The translations under genes and the position numbers were made by a program. From Welwitschia mirabilis (lineage: Eukaryota; Gnetophyta; Gnetopsida; Welwitschiales), in NCBI GenBank assembly GCA_051453625.1, contig JBOZIK010000001.1:258724919-258770369 (forward strand): a stretch of 45,451 nucleotides of DNA, read 5' to 3'. Positions 1 through 10,579 of the stretch are shown here, piece by piece (position 1 is the first letter of the stretch; each line of letters begins with the position of its first letter). The notes beneath the pieces are model-generated. The model was not told the origin of the DNA. It searched no databases and saw nothing but the letters and a program-made list of their open reading frames with translations.

Positions 1-1150
1 CATTAACCTTTTGAATTTCTGTAGTATTTTAATCAGAGATTTCAACTAAGACATTTTAGTGTACATTTTCTATTAGATAAGGACATAACCACTTAGAAGT
101 TAAGTACTTGTGCAAAATATGTACTTGGGTATCATACAGAAGGACAAGTTGACCAAGTTTAAACTACTTATGAATAATCTTCTTATCATGTTTAAACTTC
201 GCTTGGATTTTATGAATGAGTTGATGATGTAAAGCATGAGTACATTTNNNNNNNNNNNNNNNNNNNNNNNNNNNNNNNNNNNNNNNNNNNNNNNNNNNNN
301 NNNNNNNNNNNNNNNNNNNNNNNNNNTAATAGGAATTATAACAAAAATCAAATAATAACATACACACTTTGTTATACACAAGTTCATAGGGTGAAAAACC
401 TAAGAGTTTATGTCAAGTAGTACAGCAAGCTCAAAGAGCATCATTAAGTTTAAAGGACCAAGTTTTCTTCTTAATAGAGACTAATTTTTAAAGCATTTTT
501 TTGATTTCTCTATTTAGATTTTCAGCTTAACCATTAGTTTGAGGAAGATAAGCACAAGTAATTCTATGTTCAACACCAATGGATAAAAGAAATTTTCAAA
601 AAAATACATGATTAATAAAATGAGTTCTTTGATTAGTAATGATAATTCATGGAAAACCAAATCATTAAAAGATATGAGTTTGAATAAAGTTGTAAATAGT
701 TTTAGCATCATTTTTGGTAGTAGAATCAACTTCAACCCACTTATTAACATAATATATAGCTATAAGGATATAATTTTTCTTATAAGAAGGTTGTGTAATT
801 GGGCCTATAAAGTTAATTCTTGAACAATCAAAAGGTTCATATTTAAGTATAAGTTTGAGGAGCATTTCATGAGAACAAGTTAGGCTATCATAGCATTGAC
901 ATGTATCAAACTTCCTAGAAAAGTTAAATGAGTTTTTGAAAAGAGTAGGTCAATAAAAACTAGAGTGAAGAATTTTCATGTTGGTCTTTTGATTACTAAA
1001 GTATCCTTTACATACCCCACCATGGCAAAGTTTCAAGGTTTTTAAAGTTTTCCACTCAAGTATAAACTTACACATAATTTGATCTTGGTAATGTCTATCA
1101 AGATGGGGTTCATTCCACTCATAGTTACCAATCCTATAGAGAAAATTTTT
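1..1150 (-). pseudogene. G1 integrase relic with downstream pol segment
   Basis: The clearest piece (665-865) reads as a retroviral-type integrase core: an FIGP block, then YKKNYILIAIYYVNKWVEV. Upstream of it a TCQCYDSLTCSHEM-like piece is the end of the zinc-binding N-domain. Further left, about 520-640, the second catalytic block reads ITNQRTHF (usual SDxGTHF, Asp changed to Asn), and the third reads LPQTNG-stop-AEN with its Glu kept. The first core Asp is also Asn (INFIGP). The core is broken across frames. Sequence 28-246 continues past the core and matches G3 near 44.6-44.8 kb. Integrase would have inserted the cDNA; this copy is dead. A gap of Ns interrupts the 3' part. Confidence 0.75.
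248..326. other. Assembly gap (79 N)
   Basis: Run of N inside the 3' part of the G1 pol region. The paired G3 sequence continues through the matching place near 44824-44905, so the missing sequence is most likely ordinary element DNA of about this size. Confidence 0.99.
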
Positions 1151-1390
1151 ATAATGCTTATGATTCTAATGCTGAGGAGTTTTCATAGATACAAGGTAGT
1201 TAACGATGTTAGCATATCAAGAAGCAGCATGAAAAGATGAGATGATATAAAGTTATTTAATCACAAAGAGTTATTCATTGGAAAAAGAGTCATCAATGGG
1301 AGTTTTATCATGAGAACAAAAAAAGTCAAGATAGACGATCAATAATATTATTATGTTTTTGTTACTTATCAATGGCAGTAATATTAAATT

Positions 1391-2800
1391 CTAACATAAG
1401 AAGGATCCATCTAATAAGTATAGTGCTAGAGTCATGAGATAGAAGATGACTACATGATCTATGTAAACATTGATATAAAAATTAAGAATATAATGGAAAA
1501 GAAGATCTAAGAAAAAGATAATGGAAAACATTTTTCTCTCAGTAGTAGTATAGTTAGATTGGGCTTGGGACAAAGTTTTATTAAGATAAGATATAACTTT
1601 AAAACAATTTCATACTTTTGATGAAGAACCCCTCATACAATAATATCACTTGCATCACACATAACTTTGAAGGTTTTACTGTGATCATGACCCATAACAA
1701 TAGGTTTAGAATAAATTTTGTATTTGTGAATTTCAAATGCAAGTTCGCATGAATCATTCTAATCAAATTTAACATCTCTTTCATGTAAGAAGTGGGAAGG
1801 TTTACAAATTCTGGCATAATTAGAAATGAATCTTTGATAAAAACCATCATGATCAAGGAAATATCTAACTTGTTTGACATTATTTATAGGGATAAGGTTT
1901 TAATGATATTAACTTTCGTGGGATCCATCCTAATCCCTTCTTTTGAAATGTGATAACCTAAAACAATTCCATGTTGGATAAGGTAAAAACTCTTTTCCTA
2001 ACTAAAATGTAAGCCACTCCTAATACATTAATTTAGGACTTTTTCTAATCTTAACATAGTTTATTCAAAAGTATCACCAAAGATAGATAAATCATATATA
2101 AAAATTTCAATAGAATTTTTTATCATATAAAAAAAATGCTGATCATGGTTCATTGAAAGGGTTTATAGGCATTGCAAAGTTCAAAGATCATTTACTCAAA
2201 AGTAAAGGTTCCAAAGAATGAGGTGAAAGTGGTTTTAGCTTGGTCTTCACTTGCTATACAAATTTGATTATAGCAACTATGCCCATTAAGGAAATAATGG
2301 CGAACATGACCTTGGATTCTTTCAAGTACTTTGATTAAGAAAGGGTAAAGGGAAATGATCTTTTTTAGTGACCTAATTGAGTTTTCTAAAATTGATGCAT
2401 TTTCTCCATTTTCCTCCTTCTTTAGAACTACTATTAAAGAAATAATCCACTTTCTATTAGATATGACATAAATAGTGTGCATAATTTTAATAAATTCATC
2501 TTTTATAATTTATTTAAGGGTCATATTGAGTCTTCTTTAGGGTTACCTAATATGTTTAGAATTATCTTCAAGGTAAATTTTATGTTAAACTATGGAAAGA
2601 GGAATGGTATCTAAGTCTTTATGTATTCAAGAAAAGACATTTTCTTTTAGAATTAAGAGTGTCATTAAGTTTGCTTCTTGTTAAGGAGTGATAAAATCAT
2701 TGATTATTAGAGGTTTCATTTAATTTTTGAAAAGGAAAATATATTTTAATCCTTGGGGTAAATTCTTAAGTTCAAAGGCAGTATCTTGAGATGATGTCCC
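1391..2800 (-). pseudogene. G1 reverse transcriptase and RNase H relic
   Basis: Reading from about 2800 leftwards, a FELKNLPQGLKYIF-like segment starts the pol domain, followed by a PQRRLN-like stretch. At 2192-2482 come ISNRKWIISLIVVLKKEENGE, YPFLIKVLERI and HYFLNGHSCYNQI, then TTFTSFFGTF; all are standard gypsy RT blocks. The FGLCNAPATFQ block is recognisable at about 2150-2190 as FELCNA. The catalytic YMDD-like box near 2085 is reduced to IYDLSIFGDTF. The RT thumb (1599-1880) and the RNase H start NYTTTERKMFSIIFFLDLLFHYILN (given here in two parts: NYTTTERKMFSI, then LDLLFHYILN) at 1391-1573 follow. The catalytic box is lost and there are many stops, so this is a non-functional relic. Confidence 0.8.
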
Positions 2801-3039
2801 ATTTGGATGATATATATGAATGATACTCTATAAAAAGGTTTTATACCAAATAAAAATGTTGAGTTTCTTCTCAGCCTATGTGTTCTTCATTCTTAGACTC
2901 AAGATAGTGAGTTTTAGTGGGATCATCATATAAAGTTGTTTCATGTAGTATGATTAATCTTTCTTTAATTGGTTAATGTTATAAAAATAAGGTTTACTTC
3001 AATTCATCTTCAAGGTTAAACATAGTTCTCTAATGGTAA

Positions 3040-3360
3040 TCTATTTATTGTTAAAATAGTATTGCATCATCCTGGATTGTGTGTCGATGATACAATGGGT
3101 AGTTGCACAAAAGGCTCTTCCTAAAAGGAGTGGATATCCTCCATCATGTTCTATCTTAATTATGACAACATCAATGGGATAAGAATCTTCTCAATTTAAA
3201 TAACTAGGTCTTTGATAATTCCTAATGATTTCTTAATTAAGGTATCAGCTAATTCCAAGATGATCGTTATAGGTTCAACTCTGTTTTCTAATCCAAGCCT
3301 CTTACATATGTGGAGAGGTATGATGTTTACACTTGCTTCTATGTCAATTAAATATTTTTG
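3040..3360 (-). pseudogene. G1 aspartic protease relic
   Basis: The minus strand reads YLIDIEASVNIIP, then ICKRLGLE and a LELADTLIKKSLGII stretch, and about 60 codons later GGYPLLLGRAFCATTHCIID. This is the retropepsin arrangement of plant gypsy elements: an LxDxGASVNLLP active site followed by a LLGRPFLAT flap region. The active-site Gly is Glu (GGA to GAA), which would inactivate it. The protease would cut the Gag-Pol polyprotein in the particle. It lies between gag and RT as expected. The 3361-4117 stretch between gag and protease shows only scattered, unplaceable coding-like pieces. Confidence 0.7.
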
Positions 3361-4117
3361 AATTGTTTTATTTTCTTATAAAGTAATACTTATAGTTGCA
3401 GCCATAGAGCTTTTAAATTAAGGACATTATTGCATATCTAAGTTTGAAAGAGATTGGGCAAGGAATACTTTGCTAAGAATGAAATTTTTTTTTTCTTCTT
3501 ACTAAATCCTTCCATAACTTAGGATATTTAAGATTTTCTTGTTAGAGTTTCCAAAAGGATAAGTTGATATTGATTTCTTGCATCAAATATTTTAGGTGTT
3601 TACCAAAGGTAGGGTTTTTATTTAATCTATGAAGTAAAGGGGTAAATGATTTCATTCCTTTATTTTCTTGTGAAGTATTTTTAGTGGAGGCCTTAGTAGA
3701 TGATGTTGATGGAAGGTTGTATAAATCTAAAATTATTACATCATCTTCCTAATTTATTTTATTATTTTTATAAGTTAAAACCTCATGAGTAGAAGGTGTT
3801 ACATTCTTTTCACTTCTTGTTAATATTTTTAAATCTCTTCTAACTTCATTTGGGTTAGGTACTAGTTGAGATGCAAGATATCCTTGTGATCTTTGGTTGG
3901 TAAGCATCATTTGTTAAAGCACATTCACTAAGTTTTCAATATTGCTATTGGTCTTTTCAATGTTGGTATTAATTGTCTCTTATACTTTTCTCACCTCTTC
4001 TATGAATTCTCTAAGTGTATCACTCTAATTTTATTGAAAATTAGGTTGAAAGTTGGAACTCTTAAATGTACTTTCAAATGGTTTCCATTGAGATTTTCCA
4101 CCTAATATTTGTTGAAA

Positions 4118-5246
4118 TTATGGTTGTTTTAAAGTTAGGTTTCTTTCGTTGAAGACACAAAATTTATCAAACATTCTTTCCTTACAAGTTAGTAACAAAG
4201 GATATTCTTTTATTAGATGAGAGTCATCTTCACAGTTTTCACAATTTAAAGTTGACTTTTCATTTTTTACCACTTTTTTATTAACTATTATTTGTGTATT
4301 ATTCTCTAAATTAGTAGTAAAATTTTTTATTAGGTTTGTTGAATCCTCCCTTTCTTCTTCCTTATCATGCTTAACTTTCTTTAAATCCTTCAAAATTTTG
4401 TTTATAATTCCATTTTCTTTAGTGGGTTTAAGCCAAGTTTGGCTTATTTTCACAAGATTTTTCAACACATTCCATGTATCATTTAGCTTTAAATTCAATA
4501 GGTTACCCTCACAAGAAAAATCCATAAGTTTTTTAGTTAAAGAATTCAATCCATTGCAGAAATAATTAACTAGCTCTTCCTTATGAAATTCATCAATAGG
4601 TTTGGAATGGCTAGCTATGATAAAATGTTCATAGGCTATTGCATAATCTTTATGAGGTTGTTGTTGAAAGTTGATTACTTATTTTATTCTTTTTCTTATG
4701 GGATTCTCACTTAAAAAACGTTTAAAAAATACTTTTTGTACTTAACTTTAAGATTTAAAATTTTACATGGGATAGTTTTAGGCCAAAATTTTGTTCTTTC
4801 TTTAAGTGTGAGTGGAAAAATAATCATATAGATATGGTTATTAATACATTTATTTCCAATTCTTGAGGTGAGTACAAGTTGTTCAATATCAGACAAATGA
4901 TGAAAGGATCTTCATCTAGTTCCTCTAAAAAAATTGGATAAGTACTTAAATTTCTTAATTCTACATTATATCCAAGAGTTAAATCAAAAGGATTTTGAAT
5001 TTTATATTTTCTATTGGCAATTAAATCTCTAAGAGTAATGTTTACATTTCAGAAAGAAGTTCCTATTATGATTGGAGTATTAGATGAAGTGACTTGATTT
5101 TATTTTTACTATAATTTTGATACATTCAACATATTTGAAGAAGAAACAATATGATTTAATTCTATACTACAATTTTCTTTTGTAAAATCTGATTCTAAAA
5201 TAATAAAAGTAGAAAAATCTTCTTCTTTAATTCTAGGAATTTGCAT
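4118..5246 (-). pseudogene. G1 gag relic with degenerate zinc knuckle
   Basis: A likely start codon is at 5246 (MQIPRIKEEDFSTF). About 90 codons on, ELRNLSTYPIFLEELDEDPF matches the capsid start of Athila-type Gag. At 4711-4896 PLTLKERTKFWPKTIP is the usual LKDKAKxWLxSLP block. The 4118-4549 piece has MDFSCEGNLLNLKLNDTWNVL, seen here as MDFSCEGNLL and LNDTWNVLKNLV, typical of the capsid C-domain. A knuckle at 4202-4243 reads CENCEDDSHLIKEY: C-X2-C-X4-H-X4-C with the last Cys changed to Tyr. Gag would form the particle and bind the RNA. Frameshifts and stops separate the pieces. Confidence 0.75.
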
Positions 5247-5394
5247 ACTTAGGCTGTGTACCTAGATTTAGCTTGAAGTTAAAAAATCCTTCTTTAATAT
5301 TTTCTTTGATCAGGTTTCATTCTCTCTAATATTTTGTCTTTTTACCAGGATTCGTCATGTCCCTTCATGCTAAAGTAACAAATAGAAAATCAAA

Positions 5395-5800
5395 ATAAAA
5401 ACCAGTAGACCATCATCTGCCTAATCGTGGAGATGATAGAAAGGATAAGATCATAATAACAAAAATCTAAATCTATAAAAATTTACTAATAGAAAGAAAA
5501 TTAGATTATCACCTAAACTATCATGGAGATGACAGATAAAATGACAATTTATTTAAACTTGTGGAAAAATAAAATTGCAAAATTAAAAAAAAAGGACTAT
5601 CATCCTTCTTGTCATGAGACAATAGAAACGATGACAATATTTTTATTATTGAATTAAAAATAATAGAAAAATTGCAAAAATAAAAACTAATTTTAAAATT
5701 TTAGAGCTATCATACCTAATGTCATTGGGACAATAGAGAGAATGATAGGATCCCTAAGAAAAATTACGGAAAATAAAATTATGTGAAAACAAACCTACTT
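5395..5800 (-). repeat. G1 leader tandem repeat, four ~100-bp units
   Basis: Four diverged units begin near 5405, 5501, 5592 and 5701 (spacing 96, 91, 109). Each opens with a 'TATCAT' motif, then a GTCATGGGAGATGAYAG-like half that is roughly its inverted complement, then 50-60 bases of A-rich sequence. They lie between the primer site and gag, in the untranslated leader. Related palindromic cores also occur inside the LTR and in G3. Confidence 0.7.
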
Positions 5801-5902
5801 TAATATTTACTAGAAATAAAACATTAATTTAAATAAATAACCTAGAAAAAAGATTGAAGGTACTTATCTAGTTTATTACAATTCTTTAGTTTCTTGCAGC
5901 CT

Positions 5903-5920
5903 TTCCCATTAATGATACCA
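5903..5920 (-). promoter_or_regulatory. G1 minus-strand primer-binding site, tRNA-Asp type (decayed)
   Basis: The plus strand has TTCCCATTAATGATACCA. The reverse complement lines up end to end with the 18-base tRNA-Asp site used by Athila/Tat elements (TGGCGCCGTTGCCGGGGA). Nearly all differences are transitions. It sits 5 bases from the inferred LTR edge, where a primer site should be. Confidence 0.6.
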
Positions 5921-5925
5921 AAATT

Positions 5926-7060
5926 TGTAGTATGAATTTATGCAATCCTAAATTTCTTTAGATAATTTGTAAATAAAAAAATTTGAAGAAATCACACACT
6001 AGTATAAATGAGAGTCTACTTAAATGTTATAATCCCAACAAAGAAACTAGGCTAAGAATTAGGGAATTGATTTCTAATGTGTTTTTGGTATTTTATCTTA
6101 TAAAAAATAAAGGCAAATAAATAAGTAAATGTAATGCAAGTGAATGGAAATGAAATGAAAATGGAAATGGAGTAGACTCTCTTGGTTTATAATCCTTTTA
6201 TCACAAAGGTTAGCCTTTATATAATTTAGATCAATTAAGAAGATTATTCAACTATTTCTTAACCAACATATACTATGAGATCTATCAAGTAGAATATAAA
6301 ATGCAATGTAAAATGGAATGGAATAGTAATGCAAATCTAATACTAATCAAAGTTAACCTTAACAAAGGTTGTCATTATGATCTAAATAAATCATAGAATT
6401 TTTACTCTAAACTATGATTAATGTAAACCATAAGGGACATACACCTAATTGAAATGGAAATAGCAATTGTATTGATTTAAAGAGTATTTGAATTAATTCA
6501 GGAACTTTACATTCACTTACAATAGAATAATAGCATCTCAATGAAAGAGATTTAGCCTAAAACTAAGGAAACTCCTCTTTATAGCTCTAGATGGACCTCT
6601 TGTCCTTCAATCTTCTATTACAAGCATATCTGGTATAAAATATGAAAATAGAAATGGATGATAAAAATAGTTGTCATTTTGACTATCATGGGGATGATAA
6701 ATATGATGTCACCCTATGTCAAAAGGTACATCATTAGCCTCATGCCCCACTGTTACCCCTATAGCTTTTGTCCATGTTAGTAATGTTATCATCCTATCTA
6801 TCATGGAGATGATAGAGGGGACAACAAGCTTTGTTATCTCCAATCTCAAAGGTAAGTCAATCTTTTGTATGAAGTCTTCTTTAAAATATGAAGTATCAAA
6901 ATAAGACTGAGAAACTACCCAAATATTATAAGAATTACATGTTTCATTAATCATTCTATCAAATCTTTATAATCATTGGTATTGCATCCAAACTTGTATA
7001 AATGTCCTATAAAAGCATTCAAAATACACCATCACATTCCTATAAATTGATATTATAACA
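5926..7060 (-). repeat. G1 5' LTR
   Basis: The plus-strand edges are TG (5926) and CA (7060). The whole stretch is collinear with the G3 LTR at 38894-40505. Matching landmarks include TATAATCCCA near 6022 and 39009, a CACCTCAATGAAGGATA-like block, and CAAAATACMC near the end. It contains one copy of the palindrome-cored repeat at about 6790-6830. There is no partner LTR of the same element inside the window. Borders are by eye. The U3 promoter should be on the minus strand; no convincing TATA box was fixed. Confidence 0.65.
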
Positions 7061-8626
7061 TAATGGATTTGTAAATATTAGAGAAAATCTCATCAATATT
7101 AACTTAAATGTCTTGCAAATCCTCTATTGAAAGAGTATTAATGTTAATTATTAAAGCTTCTATATCAAAAATTAAGACTGACAAATTAAAATTATGTTTT
7201 AGTGCTATAATAATTAATTGAAATTCATAATATCCTCATTTACTAAACTAACTAAATTACTACTCATTTGTTACTGTATTTTAATGAAGAGGCTACTTTT
7301 TTTGAATCATTCATAAACATACTAACCTTAACATTTTGAAAGTTAAAAGAGGCATTTCTAATGTTAATATTGCTTTTTCAATGATTTTCTTTATTATTTT
7401 AAGCTATGCATCAATTATATAAGAAATGAATGTAATTAATCTAATAAAGAATAAGGATCCTAGAGAATCAATCAAAATATGATCTAAGGATGTGAGGTTA
7501 TAAAAGTTCTAATTTATTTTTCTTTCCTTTTGTATTATTCTTTATTATTACAATTTTCTCTAGTTTCTTAGAGAAGAAAGTTTCGAGCCTTTTTGGCTAA
7601 GCTATTATTTAGGAAAGTCAATTTGGCATGATTCTCTTTTAATTATAAAGCTAATTTCTTTAAAATATTTTCCTATGTTTTGAGATGAGATTTGTAATTA
7701 GCCTCTAATTCCTTCTTCTATTGTAGCTATAAGTTTAAAGTATTAATTTAGAAATATTTTAGTTTAATATTATTTTTAATACTATAATGTCTAAATAAAT
7801 AGCTTGAAGATCTTTTATTTTAGATTTCAAGGTTGTATGCAACTTCTCTTTAATGGTTCTTTCATTTCCTTATTCTTCAATAATGCTCTTTATTGCATCA
7901 AGGCTAATTAAAGTGGATCCCTTATATAAAGTGGTAGGATACTTAAGTAAATCCCATGATTCATTAGATTTTTGTCTCTTATACGTATACAAACTTTCTT
8001 TTGGAGTTCTATTCCTTTTGCATTTATCTCTAAAGATAAGCATGCAATGCTACTAAATAAAAAATTTGGATCTCCATGTTATGATCTAAATTAGTCACTT
8101 CTCAAAATATTGAAAGGGCAAGGGAGTAGAAAATTCTATAAAAGGTAGGATTAGTATTGTAGAAGTTCTTTCTTATTGCATAATAAGTGGTGGCTTCGCT
8201 TATTAAGTTTTTTAATCTTATTTTTAAAATAATTAAGAAGTCTAAATTTAGACATTCTTCTTAAAATCCTATGTTTAGAAGAAAATTATTTATAAATAAC
8301 TACTAAGCTCTATTGAGTAATGTAATTACTCTTAGGTGTTTCCCTAAATGAGAACATCTATTTGTTGATTTGATTATCTAAATTAACTTTAAATTTTTAA
8401 CAAGGATTTCGATTTTGTAGATATATATAATTGACAGGCTAAAAAATCTATAGTTTCAAGGAAGGATTTATAATTACAAATTCATGTTTCCTATCCTCTA
8501 GTTTAGAGTCATTTCTATAGCCATAATAAATATCATTGTTAATGTACTTATGATATATAAAATGAGATTTGGAAAAATTTTTCTAATTGCCTATGTTAAA
8601 ATTTTGACTAGTATAGAATGGATAGG
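7061..8626. other. Old host segment, left part, split by G2
   Basis: Sequence between the G1 LTR and the left LTR of G2. It would join 37898-38893 if G2 were removed. Apart from the minus-strand coding relic at about 7540-8043, nothing was recognised. There is no match to the LTRs in this window. Confidence 0.5.
7540..8043 (-). pseudogene. Unrecognised coiled-coil-like coding relic
   Basis: From an ATG at 8043 the minus strand stays open for 56 codons (MLIFRDKCKRNRTPKES..., then WDLLKYPTTLYKGSTLISL, ...IKSIIEE). It continues past one stop as NERTIKEKLHTTLKSKIKDL. After a frame change further left it reads KKELEANYKSHLKT, ILKKLAL, LKENHAKLTFLNNSLAKKA. The Leu/Lys/Glu spacing suggests a coiled coil. 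Stops fall at likely Gln codons, as in the neighbouring elements. It could be the end of a third ORF of an older minus-strand retroelement or a captured plant gene; the family was not recognised. Confidence 0.45.
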
Positions 8627-9528
8627 TAATGACTCAAAAATTGAAGCATATTTTTACTCTTTATTATTACTAAAAAGAATGAAGGAAATGATAATTATTA
8701 GCAATATGTTATGATATTATCATAATATATTATATGTGTTGCATATAAATTACTTTGTATTGCAAGATAGTTATTATAATACAGTAGTGATGGAGTTACC
8801 TTAACAAAAGGAAAATGATTATAATAACTAAAGAGGCAAAACAAAAAGTGAAAAATAAAATCACTAGGAATATACCTATAAATATTCATTATGGAGTAGA
8901 GAAGAGGATATTTTTAAGACTTAAAGATTAGCTAGAAAGCATATCTAAGGAAAATAAGATCACACTGGAAGAACTACGAAGTGGATTCCTAGCTACTATA
9001 CCCATTGTGGAAACATAGGAAGTGGCTAACTACCATATTTTCTAGATAGTAATGCAAGCTTTGTTATTTTAATTATGTTGCTAATTATGTAATTTTAAAA
9101 AGTTACATGCTATTATTTTTTTACTCTTAATGTTGATCTTAGCTAGAGTTGATGTTAAGATAGTGCATCAGTTAGGAATAAGTAGTACACATAATCTAAC
9201 TATGTTTTCTTTATTTTATTTAATTTTATTTCCCCCTATCTTATAATTGTTTTTCATAGTAAAGTAATTAGCAGAATACCATTTTGTCAAGAATAGTCAT
9301 TCTTGATAAAGTATTGTTCTGATTAAATAAGAAGAGCCTTTGTTTTAGTTAAAAGTAAGAAAAAGAAAAGTAAACCTTATCTAAAAGTTATTAATGATTA
9401 AATCCTATGTGTGGTAATTTAGTTTGCATGGTTTTCTGCTACTTTAATTATATAATCATTTTTTTTTGTATTTTGTTAAAATTAGTTAGCTATTTTATAA
9501 CATTTTTGGTTAAATTATAGGATTATCA
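8627..9528 (+). repeat. G2 5' LTR
   Basis: It pairs with 37032-37892. Shared blocks include ATTTTTACTC near the start, ATATGTTATGATATYATYAT, GARGAACTACRAAGTG and TTAAATTRTAGG near the end. The left edge is TA (an expected TG with G changed to A), and the right edge is CA just before the primer site. Confidence 0.75.
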
Positions 9529-9531
9529 TTT

Positions 9532-9548
9532 TGGCACTAGCAGAAGGG
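9532..9548 (+). promoter_or_regulatory. G2 primer-binding site, tRNA-Asp-like (decayed)
   Basis: TGGCACTAGCAGAAGGG begins three bases after the LTR. It resembles the TGGCGCCGTTGCCGGGG site used by Athila/Tat-type elements, with transitions and a small deletion. Confidence 0.5.
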
Positions 9549-9599
9549 TACTTCTAGCCTTTCTTCTAAAAGAATAAATGTTCTTTTAAGAAGGGACAA

Positions 9600-10579
9600 C
9601 GAAGAATGATAAAGGGATGAAAACGGTTGATATATCCAAAACCTTAAAAAATATAAGTTGGATTAAGCAACTAGTGATACAATAGGAATTAAGATTAATC
9701 CCTACAAATTTATGGAGGATATTGAAACACTTAAGAGAATTCAAAAAGAGTTACAACATAAAATAGATCTATTGATACAAGCTCAAATAGGAAGGTAAAA
9801 AACTACAAGAACCAGAAGGATTATATTGGAATAAAGGAGAAGCAATTAATTCTACTCCTTTATACATTAATTATTATACATCTCATACATATAATCATAT
9901 AGATTCTTCAGGCTTGAAAACTCCTCGCAAGATAAGAAATATAAACACTATTAATATTTCCACTTTTAAAGGTGAAAAAATGAGAAACCTATGCTTTATT
10001 TATCTCTTTTTTATTCTTTTTGCAAGCCTAACTACTTAGAAATTAACATTTCTCTTTTGTTTAAAGGGAAATTCCTAGTTATGATTTTATAGGTGTCCAA
10101 ATTATATTTTTAAAATGTAGAACTCTTTAAGATCAGCATTTTTAAGCAAATATTAACTTTTCAGATCATTGAAGATCTGAGAAACCAAATTTTAAATGTT
10201 AAATAGATAGAATATGAGGAAATCTAATGAATTCATGGATAGATACTAGGTTCTATTAGCAAGATGTTCTAATCATCAAATAACTCTTAGATAATGAATG
10301 ATACCTTTGTTAATAGGTCTATGAAGTAACTCTTCAAAAGTTAGATATACTCCATGGGGAAAGCATCAAGAATGATAACACCCAAGAGACTAAAACTAGT
10401 TTAGATCAATTATATAGAATGCATTAGGGGTGGACTTAAAATAAAGAGAAAGAAAAGAGAAAGATCAATGAAGTTTTAATAGAGAAAGTAATAAAAACCA
10501 AGCATGCTAGAGAAGATCAATGAAATAATAGAGGCTCTAATAAGAGAGATTAATATATTAAAATAAGAAGAGAAAGTCA
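9600..10579 (+). pseudogene. G2 gag relic, N-terminal part (interrupted by C1)
   Basis: Two open stretches follow the primer site. One is YKFMEDIETLKRIQKELQHK, with a heptad-like pattern. After a one-base shift comes EPEGLYWNKGEAINSTPLYI and more. Further right the coding trace weakens into a Lys/Glu/Arg-rich stretch that ends ...EEKV exactly at the C1 insertion. Position after the primer site, and continuity with a zinc knuckle on the other side of the insertion, make this gag. The capsid homology itself was not recognised, so the gag call rests mainly on context. Confidence 0.5.
10575..10579. repeat. Target-site duplication of C1, left copy (AGTCA)
   Basis: AGTCA at the left edge of C1 pairs with GGTCA at 28759-28763, a 4 of 5 match with a single A/G transition. 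Five bases is the usual copia duplication length. Confidence 0.6.

Larger units (their letters stand above)
1..7060 (-). mobile_element. G1: Athila-like Ty3/gypsy retrotransposon, 3' end beyond the left edge
   Basis: Read on the minus strand the order is 5' LTR, primer site, leader, gag, protease, RT, RNase H, integrase, which is the Ty3/gypsy order. The RT has the long linker between its VVPKK-like and conserved CIDYRKLN-like blocks that is typical of the Athila lineage, and the primer site resembles tRNA-Asp. The element runs off the left edge, so its env-like region and 3' LTR are not seen. Every domain carries stops and frameshifts, so it cannot be autonomous. The right-hand copy G3 matches it at 28-246 (to about 44607-44823) and through its LTR. 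Family is fairly certain, exact lineage less so. Confidence 0.8.

Noticed and set aside
100-387. Minus-strand ORFs of 95 and 71 codons across the N run
   Set aside because: Their openness comes from the N block; the flanks are decayed G1 pol sequence.
608-823. Plus-strand 71-codon ORF
   Set aside because: It is antisense to the G1 integrase core, which explains the sequence.
5250-5400. Primer-binding site and LTR edge for G1 directly before gag
   Set aside because: No tRNA match was found there; a far better tRNA-Asp match lies at 5903-5920 next to the LTR that G3 shares.
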